Notes: generated by a model from the sequence alone, not told the origin. 64,000 nt of DNA from Phycisphaerales bacterium (GCA_019744815.1 JAIEUA010000001.1:124001-188000), one strand, 5' to 3'. Shown: positions 1 through 8,676, counted from the stretch's first letter. Numbers and translations are program-made.

Positions 1-2
1 AC

Positions 3-71
3 AAGTGGTTCAGCGGCGCGTACACCATCAGCCGCGACATCCGCGCGGACGATCTGGACGCGGAGCGGTGA
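3..71 (+). CDS. C-terminal end of a protein cut by the window edge
   Basis: Only the last 22 codons and a TGA stop are present, reading on the plus strand in frame 3. The tail reads KWFSGAYTISRDIRADDLD followed by AER. This frame looks more protein-like than the others across the same bases, which give Arg/His-rich or Ser/Thr-rich strings. The family cannot be recognised from so short a tail. Confidence 0.55.
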   Translation, partial: KWFSGAYTISRDIRADDLDAER

Positions 72-79
72 ACGATTTC

Positions 80-112
80 GGATGTTGGATGGTGGATGTT
101 GGATGTTGGATC
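80..112. repeat. Short tandem repeat of GGATGTTGGAT units
   Basis: The unit ggatgttggat and the variant ggatggtggat recur three times just after the upstream stop codon. Its style, short tandem units next to a gene end, is like the arms of the larger inverted repeats elsewhere in the window, but no matching inverted arm was found nearby. Confidence 0.6.
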
Positions 113-141
113 GCTGCGGGCTCGTGCGTCTTTTCCGCGTT

Positions 142-253
142 GGTGCCATCAATCCGCGGCTGCTCGGAGCCGCGCGACTGTTGCGTCTGGAACCACCCGC
201 ATCTCACCGCAACCGCATCAGTCGCGCCGCCGAGCCGGCGGACTGATGGCACC
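142..253. repeat. Inverted repeat, GGTGCCATC family, copy 1
   Basis: The left arm begins ggtgccatcaatccgcggct and the right arm ends cggcggactgatggcacc. Each arm is about 40 bases, with roughly 30 bases between them. A second full copy lies at 20716-20847 in the opposite orientation and a half copy at 23727-23778. Together with the tandem repeat at 80-112 it fills most of the gap before the rhodanese gene. Confidence 0.8.
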
Positions 254-371
254 CGGCGGACCGCCGAAGTGGTGTGCAGGAATCCACAGCAATGAACCTC
301 AACGAGCCCTGCCGCGCTGCATGCGTCCATCCCCCGCGGAATCGGCCGCCGGGCGTTTCAGGAGCTCGGTC

Positions 372-1301
372 ATGCGCACACTCGTGGGAACTCTGGTCGC
401 CGTCGCTTCGCTCTCCATCGTGGGGTTGCTCGGTGGCTGCACGACCGCAACACGGAGCGGGAACACCGCTGCCGCCCCCCACGCCTCCGATCCCATCATC
501 GAGCCCGAAGCCTTCGCCGCGTCGCTCGATCGCGCCGACAGCCGGCGTGTGCTGCTCGATTGCCGCAAGGCGGAAGACTTTGCGCCGACCAACATCACGG
601 GCTCGCGGCGGGTGGACCTCGCCGAGTGGAGCAAGAAGAGCCGCTCGCCCGGCGGGCTCGATGACGCCGCGGGCTGGTCGGATCGCATCGGCGCTCTGGG
701 CATCTCCGACGCAAGCGTGGTCTACGTCTACGACGCCGGCGGCATGACCGACGCCGCCCGCGTCTGGTTCCTGCTCCAGCGCTTCGGCGTCCGCGACATC
801 CGCGTCGTCAACGGCGGGTGGAAAAACCTGCAGCCGCTACTCACTGAGAAACACCTCCAGCACGGCACCTCATCCGCCTTCGCGCCCACCACCTTCGCCG
901 CCCGCGTCGGCGGCACGATCGGCGTCACCAGCCGCGAAGACCTGAAAGACATCGCCGCCAAGAAGTCCATGGCCGTGCTCGACGTCCGCACCACCGACGA
1001 GTACACCGGCAAGAGCGCCAAAGAGGGCGACCGCGGCGGGCACGTCCCCACCGCGACCAACCTCCCCCACCGCGACATGCTCGACGAGAACGGCCGCCTC
1101 CGCGCCGCCACCGACCTCAAGCAGATGCTGGGCGGCAAGAGCCTGAAGCAGAACGATGAAGTCGTGGTCTACTGCCAGTCCGGCGGCCGCGCGTCGCTCG
1201 CCGCCCTGGCCGCCGTGCGGGCCGGGTACACGAACGTCTCCAACTACTACATGTCGATGGGAGAGTGGTTGGAGGACGAGACGTGTCCGATTCAGCGATG
1301 A
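372..1301 (+). CDS. Tandem rhodanese-domain lipoprotein (sulfurtransferase family)
   Basis: Protein of 309 residues with two rhodanese modules. It probably transfers sulfane sulfur or senses sulfur species in the periplasm; the substrate is unknown. The start is the ATG at 372, because AGGAG lies nine bases upstream and the first 20 residues form a lipoprotein signal ending in the lipobox LLGGC. The first module (about residues 45-165) has Asp121 where the catalytic Cys would be (YDAGGMTDA), so it is probably structural. The second module (about 185-305) keeps the active loop CQSGGRAS with Cys268. An inactive N-terminal and active C-terminal module is the usual arrangement in this family. The next gene is convergent, 69 bases away. 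Confidence 0.88.
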   Translation: MRTLVGTLVAVASLSIVGLLGGCTTATRSGNTAAAPHASDPIIEPEAFAASLDRADSRRVLLDCRKAEDFAPTNITGSRRVDLAEWSKKSRSPGGLDDAAGWSDRIGALGISDASVVYVYDAGGMTDAARVWFLLQRFGVRDIRVVNGGWKNLQPLLTEKHLQHGTSSAFAPTTFAARVGGTIGVTSREDLKDIAAKKSMAVLDVRTTDEYTGKSAKEGDRGGHVPTATNLPHRDMLDENGRLRAATDLKQMLGGKSLKQNDEVVVYCQSGGRASLAALAAVRAGYTNVSNYYMSMGEWLEDETCPIQR

Positions 1302-1370
1302 GGAACCCTCTGCAAAAGCGCCCAAAAACACAATGGAACTTGGAATCGGCGACGAGATGGCAATCCGAAC

Positions 1371-1907
1371 TCATTTGCGTGACGGGTAGACTTCCGTCCG
1401 ACCGACCACGCATTGCGTTTCGGATTTGTCGCTTGCAGGCCTGTCGGGTTCGCGCCGTCGCGGTAAATCGTCAGCGAAAGCAAGCACTCGACCAGACAAC
1501 AACAATGCAATCGCCGTGACCGCATTCTCAAGCACGATGGGCCACCAGGACTCAACGATACCGCGCCGAAGCCCACAACCGCAACCTGCCTTTCCGGAAG
1601 CGTTTGTCCATCCTGCAATCGTCGCGTATCCAAACAATACCATGAAAACGGCAGCTAAGACCAGCGCTGCTCTGTGTCGCCGACTGGACGCACACAACAT
1701 GGCGATAGCAATCGCCGAGGCGGATATCTCGGTCCACGGAATGATGGCAACAACTCCACCACGGAGACTAGACGGGATGAGCTGGTGCTCGGCGACTGCC
1801 GCTGCGAACTCGCTTGGATTCAGTAGTTTACTGAGCCCGGATAAGAGCAGTCCAACCGCCGCAAGCAGCGTAACTACAGTGGCGACCTTGTGCACGATTC
1901 GTTTCAT
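1371..1907 (-). CDS. MauE/DoxX-like membrane protein
   Basis: Protein of 178 residues with about four membrane segments. It matches the MauE (methylamine utilisation) branch of the DoxX-like family: an N-terminal helix, then LSGLSKLLNP typical of the fold, and a Cys-Gly-Cys-Gly pair late in the chain (KAGCGCGLRRG). MauE relatives are linked to disulfide formation or redox maturation of periplasmic proteins. The ATG at 1907 overlaps the TGA of the upstream gene (ATGA), which fixes the start and suggests translational coupling. It is the last gene of a four-gene cassette with a prepilin-like protein and a Cys-rich secreted protein. The role is inferred from family and context. Confidence 0.75.
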   Translation of the reverse strand: MKRIVHKVATVVTLLAAVGLLLSGLSKLLNPSEFAAAVAEHQLIPSSLRGGVVAIIPWTEISASAIAIAMLCASSRRHRAALVLAAVFMVLFGYATIAGWTNASGKAGCGCGLRRGIVESWWPIVLENAVTAIALLLSGRVLAFADDLPRRREPDRPASDKSETQCVVGRTEVYPSRK

Positions 1908-2866
1908 GCAGTCGCACGGCGGCGCAGCCAGAATCCGCCTCCTATCGCGATGCACACGATCCCTGCAATCACAACCGACCAGTTGTTCGCTGATGATCGT
2001 TCACGTCCATCTGGGCTCGCCGTCGCCTGAGAAACCGCTCCGCCGGAGGAGTTCGGCGAGGCACTCGGCAAAGAAGTCGCTGCAGTGGGAGCCAAAATAC
2101 GAGTGGAATTCGCCCGGTCGACCAACCGCCGAATCTCCGCTCCAGCTCGGTTGGGATCAAGCAACGGCCCCGAGAGTGAGGGGTCTAGGCTCTCGACAAG
2201 AGTCCATGATTCCGGCGAATCGCTAGTGCGATCAACGACTCCGAGCCGTGTCCCTTCCTTATACCGCGGAACGAACGTCGCACCGTTAGATTCCGGCCGC
2301 ATCTCCAAGAGTCTCCCAGATGGATCAAAAAGGAATGTCACCTTCTCGTCAGGATTCAGCTTGGCGAGCTCGGCGTCTGGGTAGAGCGCCCACACCCCTC
2401 TCGGATAAGTCGCGGAAACGAGCAAGCCTCGTTCATTGGATTCAACAACCAAGATGTCATCTTCCCGATCAAGAATACCAAACAGCGTCACTGCAGTAAT
2501 CCTCTCCTGAAGTTGCGCGACGGGCTCATACCAAAAACCTCCAGCTTTTCGCTCGTACGAGACAAAGGCCTGCGTGCCCGCCTTTCTCGAAAAGTACTTC
2601 CCTTCCGGGGTGCGCATGACTGCCGCCCCATCCGGTGTGACCGAAAGAAAAGCATGTGTTGCGGGGTCGTAAACACCGAGCATGCGCTCGCCACTGACGG
2701 GGTGACTGTGAATGACCACCACCGGCTTTTCTTGTATCAGCTTGCTGGCGATTACTCTCAATGCAGAGACGTCCACGCCAGCATTGCCAACCACTGCACT
2801 CGCGTACATGGCCACGGAAACAATCGAGGCGGTTTGAATCCAGGTCGGTGTCTGATTAGTTTTCAT
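1904..2866 (-). CDS. Membrane-anchored protein of unknown family
   Basis: About 320 residues. There is a hydrophobic N-terminal segment (TASIVSVAMYASAVVG) and a C-terminal membrane helix near residues 295-315 followed by Arg-rich WLRRRATA. Between them lies a hydrophilic domain with HSHPVSGERMLGVYDP, then a Ser/Pro/Ala-rich linker just before the helix. This layout resembles a C-terminally anchored extracytoplasmic protein. The family was not recognised. The start at 2866 overlaps the end of the upstream gene by 11 bases; ATGs at 2875 and 2881 are alternatives. It is the third gene of the cassette 3967 to 1371. Confidence 0.7.
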   Translation of the reverse strand: MKTNQTPTWIQTASIVSVAMYASAVVGNAGVDVSALRVIASKLIQEKPVVVIHSHPVSGERMLGVYDPATHAFLSVTPDGAAVMRTPEGKYFSRKAGTQAFVSYERKAGGFWYEPVAQLQERITAVTLFGILDREDDILVVESNERGLLVSATYPRGVWALYPDAELAKLNPDEKVTFLFDPSGRLLEMRPESNGATFVPRYKEGTRLGVVDRTSDSPESWTLVESLDPSLSGPLLDPNRAGAEIRRLVDRANSTRILAPTAATSLPSASPNSSGGAVSQATASPDGRERSSANNWSVVIAGIVCIAIGGGFWLRRRATA

Positions 2867-3302
2867 CGTACCCATTACCATTCGGGTCGCACGTCTTGGG
2901 GGCGGTCGGATACACCATCGTGCCAATCGTTGAGACAGAAGAGTAATTGCTGGTTGACGCGCAGCAGGTGCTTGTTCCGGGAGCGGCGGCACATCCCGTT
3001 GAAAACAATCCCGGAACTCCACCATTACACGGCACAGTGAGCATCGCGCCGGTGAACGTATAGCAGTTCCGTGGTCGCGTAAAGAACGAGTCCATGCACA
3101 TGCCGCCGCCCGCTTGCTCGTATCCGACATCGCAGGCCACAACGGGACCGGTACAGTAATTGGAGGATCCAAAGGTGCAGCTATTCGGCGTCTGCTTGGC
3201 GCAATAGGAATGACACAGATTGCTGTAGACCTGTGCAAAGCTCGAGAACCCCGCTGCGGAAAGCACCGCAAGAACTCCGACCGTTCGCGCGACCTTCTTC
3301 AT
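2856..3302 (-). CDS. Small cysteine-rich secreted protein
   Basis: A protein of 148 residues with a clear signal peptide (MKKVARTVGVLAVLSAAGFS, cleavage probably after SFAQ). The mature part carries 12 Cys in about 120 residues, including a vicinal pair in STCCAST, and ends in the Asp/Asn-rich DPNGNGYDEN. An even Cys count in an exported protein suggests disulfide cross-linking. AAGGAG lies six bases before the ATG at 3302, which decides the start. It sits between a prepilin-like gene and a membrane-anchored gene, with a MauE-like redox protein at the end of the cassette. It may be the substrate of that redox protein (inference). No family was recognised. Confidence 0.75.
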   Translation of the reverse strand: MKKVARTVGVLAVLSAAGFSSFAQVYSNLCHSYCAKQTPNSCTFGSSNYCTGPVVACDVGYEQAGGGMCMDSFFTRPRNCYTFTGAMLTVPCNGGVPGLFSTGCAAAPGTSTCCASTSNYSSVSTIGTMVYPTAPKTCDPNGNGYDEN

Positions 3303-3316
3303 GTGCATCTCCTTTA

Positions 3317-3967
3317 TCACTGGCGATCTCGACCCCAGATTCCGTCCCATGTTGAAATGACCGGCATCCCAGCCCAGTACTCAACCACGACCCCGGATGG
3401 ACCAGTAAAGTCCATCCAGCGATGCATCGATGCGCTGCCATCCGCGAATGCGATTGCTCCCGTCGCGGAATCCGGCCCGCAGCACCACGTTTCCACAGCA
3501 GGCTGATTCTTGCGCAGGATCGGCCAGATCAGCCCTTTGTCAGATGGATACCGCACCGATCCGAGCTTCTGTGGCGAGAAACGCGTCAGCTCCGCGGGAA
3601 CGACTTCGCCACGTCGCACACCGCTCGGATCGACGAACGCCACATACGAAAAGCTGTTCGACATGTCGGCGTTCAGTTCTCCAAGCGATTTGATCACGCC
3701 AGACGCGAGCAAACACCCGGCCCAAGAACCGCTCGCGTGAACAAACGTCGTTCCACCGGTTGGAAAGTAATCCTGATAATTCGCAGCATAGATGGCGACG
3801 GCCGCGATGTTTGCTCTCGCCACGCTCAATTCTCTGGTGTCGCGAGCCTGCTCTCGTGTGCGACGCAAGCTCGGAAGTACGAGCCCGATCAGCACCAAGA
3901 CAATGCCTATGACAACAACCAACTCGATGATTGTGAAACCGCGTCGCGATGGCAAGCCCCGCAGCAC
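3317..3967 (-). CDS. Prepilin-like protein with N-terminal methylation motif
   Basis: A protein of 216 residues beginning with a short basic leader, then RRGFTIIELVVVIGIVLVL. This is the type IV pilin/type II pseudopilin cleavage and methylation motif: Gly at the cut site, Phe at +1 and Glu at +5. Such proteins are processed by prepilin peptidase and assembled into fibres at the inner membrane. The C-terminal half has GAIAFADGSASMHRW, like the H-x9-DG region of planctomycete prepilins. The GTG at 3967 is used because a TTGACA/TAGGCT promoter places the transcript start only a few bases upstream, so the message may be nearly leaderless. It is the first gene of the cassette. Confidence 0.85.
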   Translation of the reverse strand: MLRGLPSRRGFTIIELVVVIGIVLVLIGLVLPSLRRTREQARDTRELSVARANIAAVAIYAANYQDYFPTGGTTFVHASGSWAGCLLASGVIKSLGELNADMSNSFSYVAFVDPSGVRRGEVVPAELTRFSPQKLGSVRYPSDKGLIWPILRKNQPAVETWCCGPDSATGAIAFADGSASMHRWMDFTGPSGVVVEYWAGMPVISTWDGIWGRDRQ

Positions 3968-3976
3968 CGTATGCGC

Positions 3977-4005
3977 AGCCTACAAAGCCGGGGGAGGGCT
4001 GTCAA
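3977..4005 (-). promoter_or_regulatory. Sigma70-type promoter of the prepilin/MauE cassette
   Basis: On the minus strand TTGACA (4005-4000), a 17-base spacer and TAGGCT (3982-3977) lie directly before the GTG at 3967. The predicted transcript start is within about five bases of that codon. The -35 region and following bases (TTGACAGCC) are identical to those of the second cassette's promoter at 17606. Confidence 0.65.
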
Positions 4006-4123
4006 GTGGTGCAGGGTGTGGCATGTCATGCGGATGGCGCCTCGGTCGGTTGATGCACGACAACGGAAACCGGCTTCTTCGAGGCTGGCACCGGCTCAAG
4101 AGACCGAATCTCTGAATAAACCC

Positions 4124-4152
4124 TTGACCGAACCCCAATAATGTGTTAAGAA
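4124..4152 (+). promoter_or_regulatory. Possible promoter for the Na/Pi transporter gene
   Basis: TTGACC at 4124 and TAAGAA at 4147 are separated by 17 bases on the plus strand. If used, the transcript would carry a leader of nearly 290 bases before the ATG at 4442. No known riboswitch was recognised in that leader, and no other gene was seen between 3968 and 4441. Confidence 0.35.
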
Positions 4153-4441
4153 ATGGTGAAGCGGATCCGCCCGCCGCGCCGAAGCTCTGGAATCCGCCGC
4201 AGTTGCGACGCCGGGTTCCGAGGCTGTTCGGTCGCTGGCTGGTGGATCGCGGTCGGGTGCGTGACGGGGTTTCCGAGCAAGGAAAGCCGCGCGGGGCCCG
4301 ATGGGTTGGATCGACCATTCGGCGGCGTGGAAGGCACCGCGCCCCCTTGGTTCGAGTTCGAGCGTTCGTGCCGTCCGCGGCGTCTCACCCGCCCGCGGCA
4401 CGGCCCTTGGAATGGACTCCAAGGTTGATGGAGCTGGTTCG

Positions 4442-6094
4442 ATGATCGAGTTCATGCAAGCTGCCGGCGGCGTCGCGCTGCTGCTCTTCGCCATCCGATT
4501 CCTCCGCAAGGGGCTGGACCGGCTGATCGGCGACAAACTGGACGTGTGGCTCGGACGAGTCGCCGGTGGCCCGGTCCGCGCCACCCTCGCGGGCGCCGGC
4601 CTGGGCGTCGTCGTCCCCAGCAGCACCTCGCTCAGCCTGCTCACCGTCTCGCTCGTCAAGGACGAGCGGCTCTCCCTGCACCGCGGCATGGCCCTCATCC
4701 TCGGCGCCTTCATCGGCATCACGCTCACCGTCCACCTCATCGCCATCAACGTCTTTCACTACGCCCCCATCCTCGCCCTCTTCGGCGTGCTGCTCTTCCA
4801 GGGCACCAATCGCGAGTCGTGGCGCGCGGTCGGCCAGATCATCCTCGCCATCGCGTTCCTCTTCTTTGGCGTCAGCGTCATCTCCGACTCGACCAAGCTG
4901 CTCGCCGCCACCAAGGAGCTGCCCCAGCTCCTCGAGATGGCCGCGAACAACCCGCTGCTTCTCTGCGTCTTCGGCGCCGCCCTTACCGTCGCGGCCCAGT
5001 CCAGCACCGCGACCATCGCTGTTCTCGTCGCCCTGGGCCTCACCGACGAACGACTGATGAGCGACGGTGTCGCTCTGCCCTTCATCGTCGGGGCCAACTG
5101 CGGCCTCGCCGCCACGCTCACCATCGCGGGCTGGAATCAGGCGGAATCGCGCCGCCTCGGGCTGGGCGTCCTGCTCTGCCGCTCCGCCGTCGCGGCCGCG
5201 GTCTTGTACATGCTCCCGCTGCCGGTGCAGTGGATGCATCAGATCCCCTTCGGCCTCGCCGGGCGCATCGCCACTGCCCACACGGCGTTTAACATCGTGT
5301 GCGCCTTTGCGATGCTGCCGCTTCTCAAACCAATCGCGCTGTTCGTCACGACGCTCACGGGCAACGGCGCCCGCGAGGCCGGGACGACGGCGCTCCGGAT
5401 CACCCGCTGGCCCGACGACCCGGCGGTCGCACTCACGCAGAGCAAGCGTGAGATCGGCATCGTCTGCCGCGAGATCGTCGACATGCTGCAGGACGCCTGG
5501 GACGCGCTCAAGACCGGCGACGAGACCCTGGTCCGCCAGATCCGCCGCCGCGACGATCAGGTCGACCGCCTCGACCGCCAGATCAAACGCTTCCTCACCC
5601 AGCAGATCGCGGCCGATCTGGCGACCGACCTCGACAAGGACCGCGATCGCCAGCTCCGCTTTCTCACCGATCTCGAAACCATCGGCGACGTCATCGACCG
5701 CAACCTGGTCGGCGCCGCCGTCAAGAAGACCCGCAAGGGCGTCCGCTTCAGCGAAGAAGGCTGGGAAGAGATCAAGGGCTACTTCCGCGGCACCCAGGCC
5801 ACCCTCGAACTCGCCAGCGCCGTCTTCATGTCCAACTCACACGACATGGCCCGCAAGCTCCTCGAGCACAAGGCCCGCATGCGCGACGAGGAGATCCGCC
5901 TCCGCGAGACCCACTACGACCGCCTCCAACGCGGCGGCCAGCAGACCCTTGAGACCACCGAGCTACACCTTGAGCTGCTCAGCCAGCTCAAGCACATCAA
6001 CCACGTCGTCAGCGGCGTGGCCTACGGCGTGCTGAACGGCAGCCTCGAGAACAATCCCCTGCAGCTCCGGCCGGGCCTGTCCGCGGCGATCTGA
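4442..6094 (+). CDS. Na/Pi cotransporter family protein with PhoU-like C-terminus
   Basis: A protein of 550 residues. The N-terminal ~330 residues are hydrophobic with about eight membrane segments and two copies of the family's Ser-rich signature: VPSSTSLSLLTVSLV and AAQSSTATIAVLVAL. The rest, from about residue 340, is a charged helical domain like PhoU (RRDDQVDRLDRQIKRFL, TDLETIGDVIDRNL). The family (Na/Pi-II, NptA/YjbB) moves phosphate across the inner membrane with sodium, often outward in bacteria. The ATG at 4442 has GGAG eight bases upstream; an in-frame ATG at 4412 is possible. Length and domain order fit the family. Confidence 0.88.
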   Translation: MIEFMQAAGGVALLLFAIRFLRKGLDRLIGDKLDVWLGRVAGGPVRATLAGAGLGVVVPSSTSLSLLTVSLVKDERLSLHRGMALILGAFIGITLTVHLIAINVFHYAPILALFGVLLFQGTNRESWRAVGQIILAIAFLFFGVSVISDSTKLLAATKELPQLLEMAANNPLLLCVFGAALTVAAQSSTATIAVLVALGLTDERLMSDGVALPFIVGANCGLAATLTIAGWNQAESRRLGLGVLLCRSAVAAAVLYMLPLPVQWMHQIPFGLAGRIATAHTAFNIVCAFAMLPLLKPIALFVTTLTGNGAREAGTTALRITRWPDDPAVALTQSKREIGIVCREIVDMLQDAWDALKTGDETLVRQIRRRDDQVDRLDRQIKRFLTQQIAADLATDLDKDRDRQLRFLTDLETIGDVIDRNLVGAAVKKTRKGVRFSEEGWEEIKGYFRGTQATLELASAVFMSNSHDMARKLLEHKARMRDEEIRLRETHYDRLQRGGQQTLETTELHLELLSQLKHINHVVSGVAYGVLNGSLENNPLQLRPGLSAAI

Positions 6095-6181
6095 GCGACT
6101 TCCCGATCTTGGATGCGTTCACCTTCGCAAGGCTCGGAACCGCTGGTCAGATTGTGATGGACACGCCTCGCGCGAATCGCC

Positions 6182-6724
6182 TCACGCCGTCGGCACGGCA
6201 CGCGTGCCCAATCGCTTCACGGGATCTCCCCCGTTCGTCGACCATGCTTCCAGCGATTGCTTCGCCGTGCCCCGCGCCCCGAGGATGGCACCGGTCTGGA
6301 TGGTCACACCGGGCAACACCATCCCCTCGGCTGCCACCCAGCCGTCGTCCTGCACCGTGATGGGGCCGCGGGTCTGCACCCCTGCGTTCGTCAGGGCGGC
6401 CGCCGCAGGAGCGGTCACTTCGTCGAGCACCGTCAGCAGCCTGGTGTGCTGGCTGATGGTGCAGAACTGACCGATGGTGACCCTCTCGCGGCAATCGATC
6501 CAGGCCAGGTCGCCCACCGAGCTCTCGTGTCCGATCGCGAAGTTCCAGGGCTCGGTGATGGTCGCGCTGGGGCGCACCCGGCTGGTCGGCGCGACCGTCG
6601 CGCCGAAGGCGCGGAGGAGCGCGTTGCGGACGCCGTACCAGTTGTGGAAGGAGATGTAGAACAGCTTCGCGCCGACGCGACGCCAGAGCATCGCGCGCAG
6701 CGGTCGTTCAGGCTTTCCCTGCAT
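6182..6724 (-). CDS. WcaF-like acyltransferase, left-handed beta-helix
   Basis: A protein of 180 residues with hexapeptide repeats from about residue 50 (SATITEPWNFAIGHESSVGD, then ITVQDDGWVAAEGMVLPGVT). These form a left-handed beta-helix. It resembles colanic-acid-type acetyltransferases that O-acetylate sugars of exported polysaccharide with acetyl-CoA. The substrate is unknown. The start overlaps the 3' end of the upstream acetyltransferase gene by 17 bases, so the two are one operon. Confidence 0.82.
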   Translation of the reverse strand: MQGKPERPLRAMLWRRVGAKLFYISFHNWYGVRNALLRAFGATVAPTSRVRPSATITEPWNFAIGHESSVGDLAWIDCRERVTIGQFCTISQHTRLLTVLDEVTAPAAAALTNAGVQTRGPITVQDDGWVAAEGMVLPGVTIQTGAILGARGTAKQSLEAWSTNGGDPVKRLGTRAVPTA

Positions 6725-7274
6725 CGCGGCCCCCCTGCTCTCCTGCTCCCCTTTCTTTGCCCGGATTCCCCTCGATCACGGCGCCCGCGCGCACGTTCTT
6801 GAACGCGCATGCCCGGGGCAGCAACACCGCCCCGTCGCCCACCGTCACCCCGCCGCCGACGAAGGCGTCGGGGCCGATCCAGCAGCCCTTGCCGATCACG
6901 ATCGGCGGCTTGGTGAGGTCGAAGGTGCGCTTGGAGAAGTCGTGCGAGCCGGCGCAGAGGTGTGCGAAGTGCGAGATGACCGAGCCCTCACCGATCTCGA
7001 TCGGCCCGAGCGAGTACAGGATCGAACGCTCGCCGACGTGCACGTCGTCACGGATGTCGAGCGTCCAGGGGATCTCGATGCGGCAGGAGCGAGCGAGGCG
7101 CACACGACGGCCGATTTTGGCCCCGAAGCGGCGCAGCACCCAGCAGCGATAGGCGTCGGAGCCGTCGAAACTGAGCCTCAAAAGCGTGCGACCGACCACC
7201 ATCCACAGCACGCGGACGACGTTCCCAAGCGGGCCCCAGGTGCTCTTGATGGGAACGGGCTGCGTTGCCTCCAT
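6708..7274 (-). CDS. Second left-handed beta-helix acyltransferase (WcaF/maltose O-acetyltransferase type)
   Basis: A protein of 188 residues. The hexapeptide region runs from about residue 50 to 170 and holds the acceptor/CoA site signature CAGSHDFSKRTFDL and IGKGCWIGPDAFVGGGVTVG, typical of sugar O-acetyltransferases of polysaccharide clusters. The family normally ends soon after GNP with a Lys-rich tail. Here the tail reads GKERGAGEQGGRDAGKA, which is the translation of a ggggagcag-type repeat also seen in dnaE and mutS. The repeat therefore replaced or extended the C-terminus. It overlaps the next gene by 17 bases. Confidence 0.82.
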   Translation of the reverse strand: MEATQPVPIKSTWGPLGNVVRVLWMVVGRTLLRLSFDGSDAYRCWVLRRFGAKIGRRVRLARSCRIEIPWTLDIRDDVHVGERSILYSLGPIEIGEGSVISHFAHLCAGSHDFSKRTFDLTKPPIVIGKGCWIGPDAFVGGGVTVGDGAVLLPRACAFKNVRAGAVIEGNPGKERGAGEQGGRDAGKA

Positions 7275-7299
7275 GCACCATTATCGGCCATCCGACGCT

Positions 7300-7335
7300 C
7301 GTTGCCTCGATGCCGCGTGCCTCGGTGCCTTCTTC
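7300..7335. repeat. Half copy of the AAGGCACCGAGGCACGCGGCA inverted repeat
   Basis: The string from 7300, with gcctcgatgccgcgtgcctc at its centre and ending ggtgccttcttc, matches one arm of the full inverted repeat at 46797-46873 with a few differences. No opposite arm was seen nearby. It lies in the divergent space between the acetyltransferase and methyltransferase genes. Confidence 0.65.
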
Positions 7336-7464
7336 GGAGTCAACAATCCGCTTCCCGGACCGCTTGGTCGCGCACCGCCACCGCGTTGGCGCCTGCATTA
7401 GAGTAAATTGCCTTGCGTCGGACCGATCTGTGTGGCCTGATTCCCGCACCTGCCTCGCGACTCG

Positions 7465-8307
7465 ATGGATGATCTCATGACCGCGCTCGCCTCCAACGCC
7501 GAGATCGAAGCCTGTCTCCGCGGGGAGCGGCTCTACGGCGACAACTTCTCCATCGAGCAGATCCGGCGCTGGTACGACGATGAGAAGGAGGGCTACGCGG
7601 ATCTGGGGGCCAAGGACGCGACCGCGTATCGCTATCCGTACCACGCCATCAACATTTCTCACGGCTTCGCACGTCTCCCCAAGAACAAGCACTTCCAGCA
7701 CGCCCTGGGTTTCGGGGCCGCCTACGGAGAAGAGCTTTCTCCGCTGATCGACCCGGTGCGCCGCATCGAACGAATCACCATCATGGACCCGTCGGACGCG
7801 TTCGTGCGGGACAACGTGAAGGGTGTACCGGCGACGTGGGTGAAGCCGCAGCCTTCGGGCGATATCCCGTTCCCCGACGCGAGCGTGGACCTGATCACCT
7901 GCTTCGCGGTGCTGCACCACGTGCCCAATGTGTCGCACGTGGTGAAGGAGTTTTCGCGGATCCTGATGCCCGGCGGCTACGCGTTGATACGCGAGCCGTG
8001 CGTGAGCATGGGGGATTGGCGGAAGCCACGCCAGGGACTGACCAAACACGAGCGGGGCATCCCGCTGCCGGTGTTCCGCAAGATCATCGCCGACGCGGGG
8101 CTGACGGTGCTGCAGGAGCGTCCGGTGGTGTTCCGGCCGTGGGTGGTGGTGTCGAACAAGCTGGGTGTCTGGCCCTTCAACAGCACCTGGTCCACCCACG
8201 TCGACGGCGTGCTGTCGCGGCTCTTCGCCTGGAACAGGCGCTACCACGCCACCGGCGTCATGGACAAGTTCCGCCCCAGCGCGGTGTACGTGATGCTGCG
8301 CAAGTAG
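7465..8307 (+). CDS. SAM-dependent methyltransferase
   Basis: A protein of 280 residues of the class I methyltransferase type. Visible motifs are the acidic strand end ITIMDPSDAF and the motif IV/V region SVDLITCFAVLHHVPNVSHV followed by LMPGGYALIREP. The canonical glycine-rich loop I is weak: GFGAAYGEELS stands where it would be. The target is unknown; divergent polysaccharide acetyltransferases suggest a sugar or surface-polymer substrate (inference). Start ATG at 7465; the ATG at 7477 is possible. Confidence 0.78.
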   Translation: MDDLMTALASNAEIEACLRGERLYGDNFSIEQIRRWYDDEKEGYADLGAKDATAYRYPYHAINISHGFARLPKNKHFQHALGFGAAYGEELSPLIDPVRRIERITIMDPSDAFVRDNVKGVPATWVKPQPSGDIPFPDASVDLITCFAVLHHVPNVSHVVKEFSRILMPGGYALIREPCVSMGDWRKPRQGLTKHERGIPLPVFRKIIADAGLTVLQERPVVFRPWVVVSNKLGVWPFNSTWSTHVDGVLSRLFAWNRRYHATGVMDKFRPSAVYVMLRK

Positions 8308-8335
8308 CCACCACCGCTGCCCCTCTGAGTCCCGC

Positions 8336-8653
8336 TTAGTTGGCCTTGTTGTTGCGCAGGTACGCCCTCTGACGCTCCGCGGTCGTCGCGCCGAAACCGG
8401 ACTCTTCTTTGCCCTTGTCCGGGAAGACGGCCCGGTCCAGCCAGGTGTCCGAGCGATAGCCCGGCTGCACATCCGCGCTGCCCGCGTTGGGCCCCGAGGC
8501 GTCCACCACCCGCTCGTAACAGCCGGCCAGCGATGCGACGGCGGCCAGCAGCGCGAGCACGGGGACGCCCTTCCGCGCGGGCTGAAGCCCGCGGCTCGCA
8601 AAAGAAGCGATGAGGCGTTGGCTGCGGGTGCGACGAGTGCGACGAGTGGTCAT
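8336..8653 (-). CDS. Small lipoprotein with a palindrome in its signal region
   Basis: About 105 residues. A basic N-terminus, a hydrophobic stretch (VLALLAAVASLAGC) and a lipobox Cys mark it as a lipoprotein; the mature part is short and has no known domain. The segment RGLQPARKGVP just before the hydrophobic stretch is encoded by the palindrome gcgggctgaagcccgc. It makes the signal peptide unusually long (about 45 residues to the Cys), so the repeat was probably inserted in frame. A GTG at 8680 overlapping the TGA of the upstream BrkB gene (GTGA) is an alternative start, which would couple the two. Confidence 0.6.
   Translation of the reverse strand: MTTRRTRRTRSQRLIASFASRGLQPARKGVPVLALLAAVASLAGCYERVVDASGPNAGSADVQPGYRSDTWLDRAVFPDKGKEESGFGATTAERQRAYLRNNKAN
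8573..8594. repeat. GCGGGCTGAAGCCCGC palindrome inside the lipoprotein gene
   Basis: A near-perfect palindrome, ccgcgcgggctgaagcccgcgg, read in frame as part of the lipoprotein signal region. A related palindrome, gccggctgaagccggc, lies in frame in dnaE at 13965-13980. Confidence 0.65.
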
Positions 8654-8676
8654 GGAGTTTCCGGTTCTCTCTTCGC

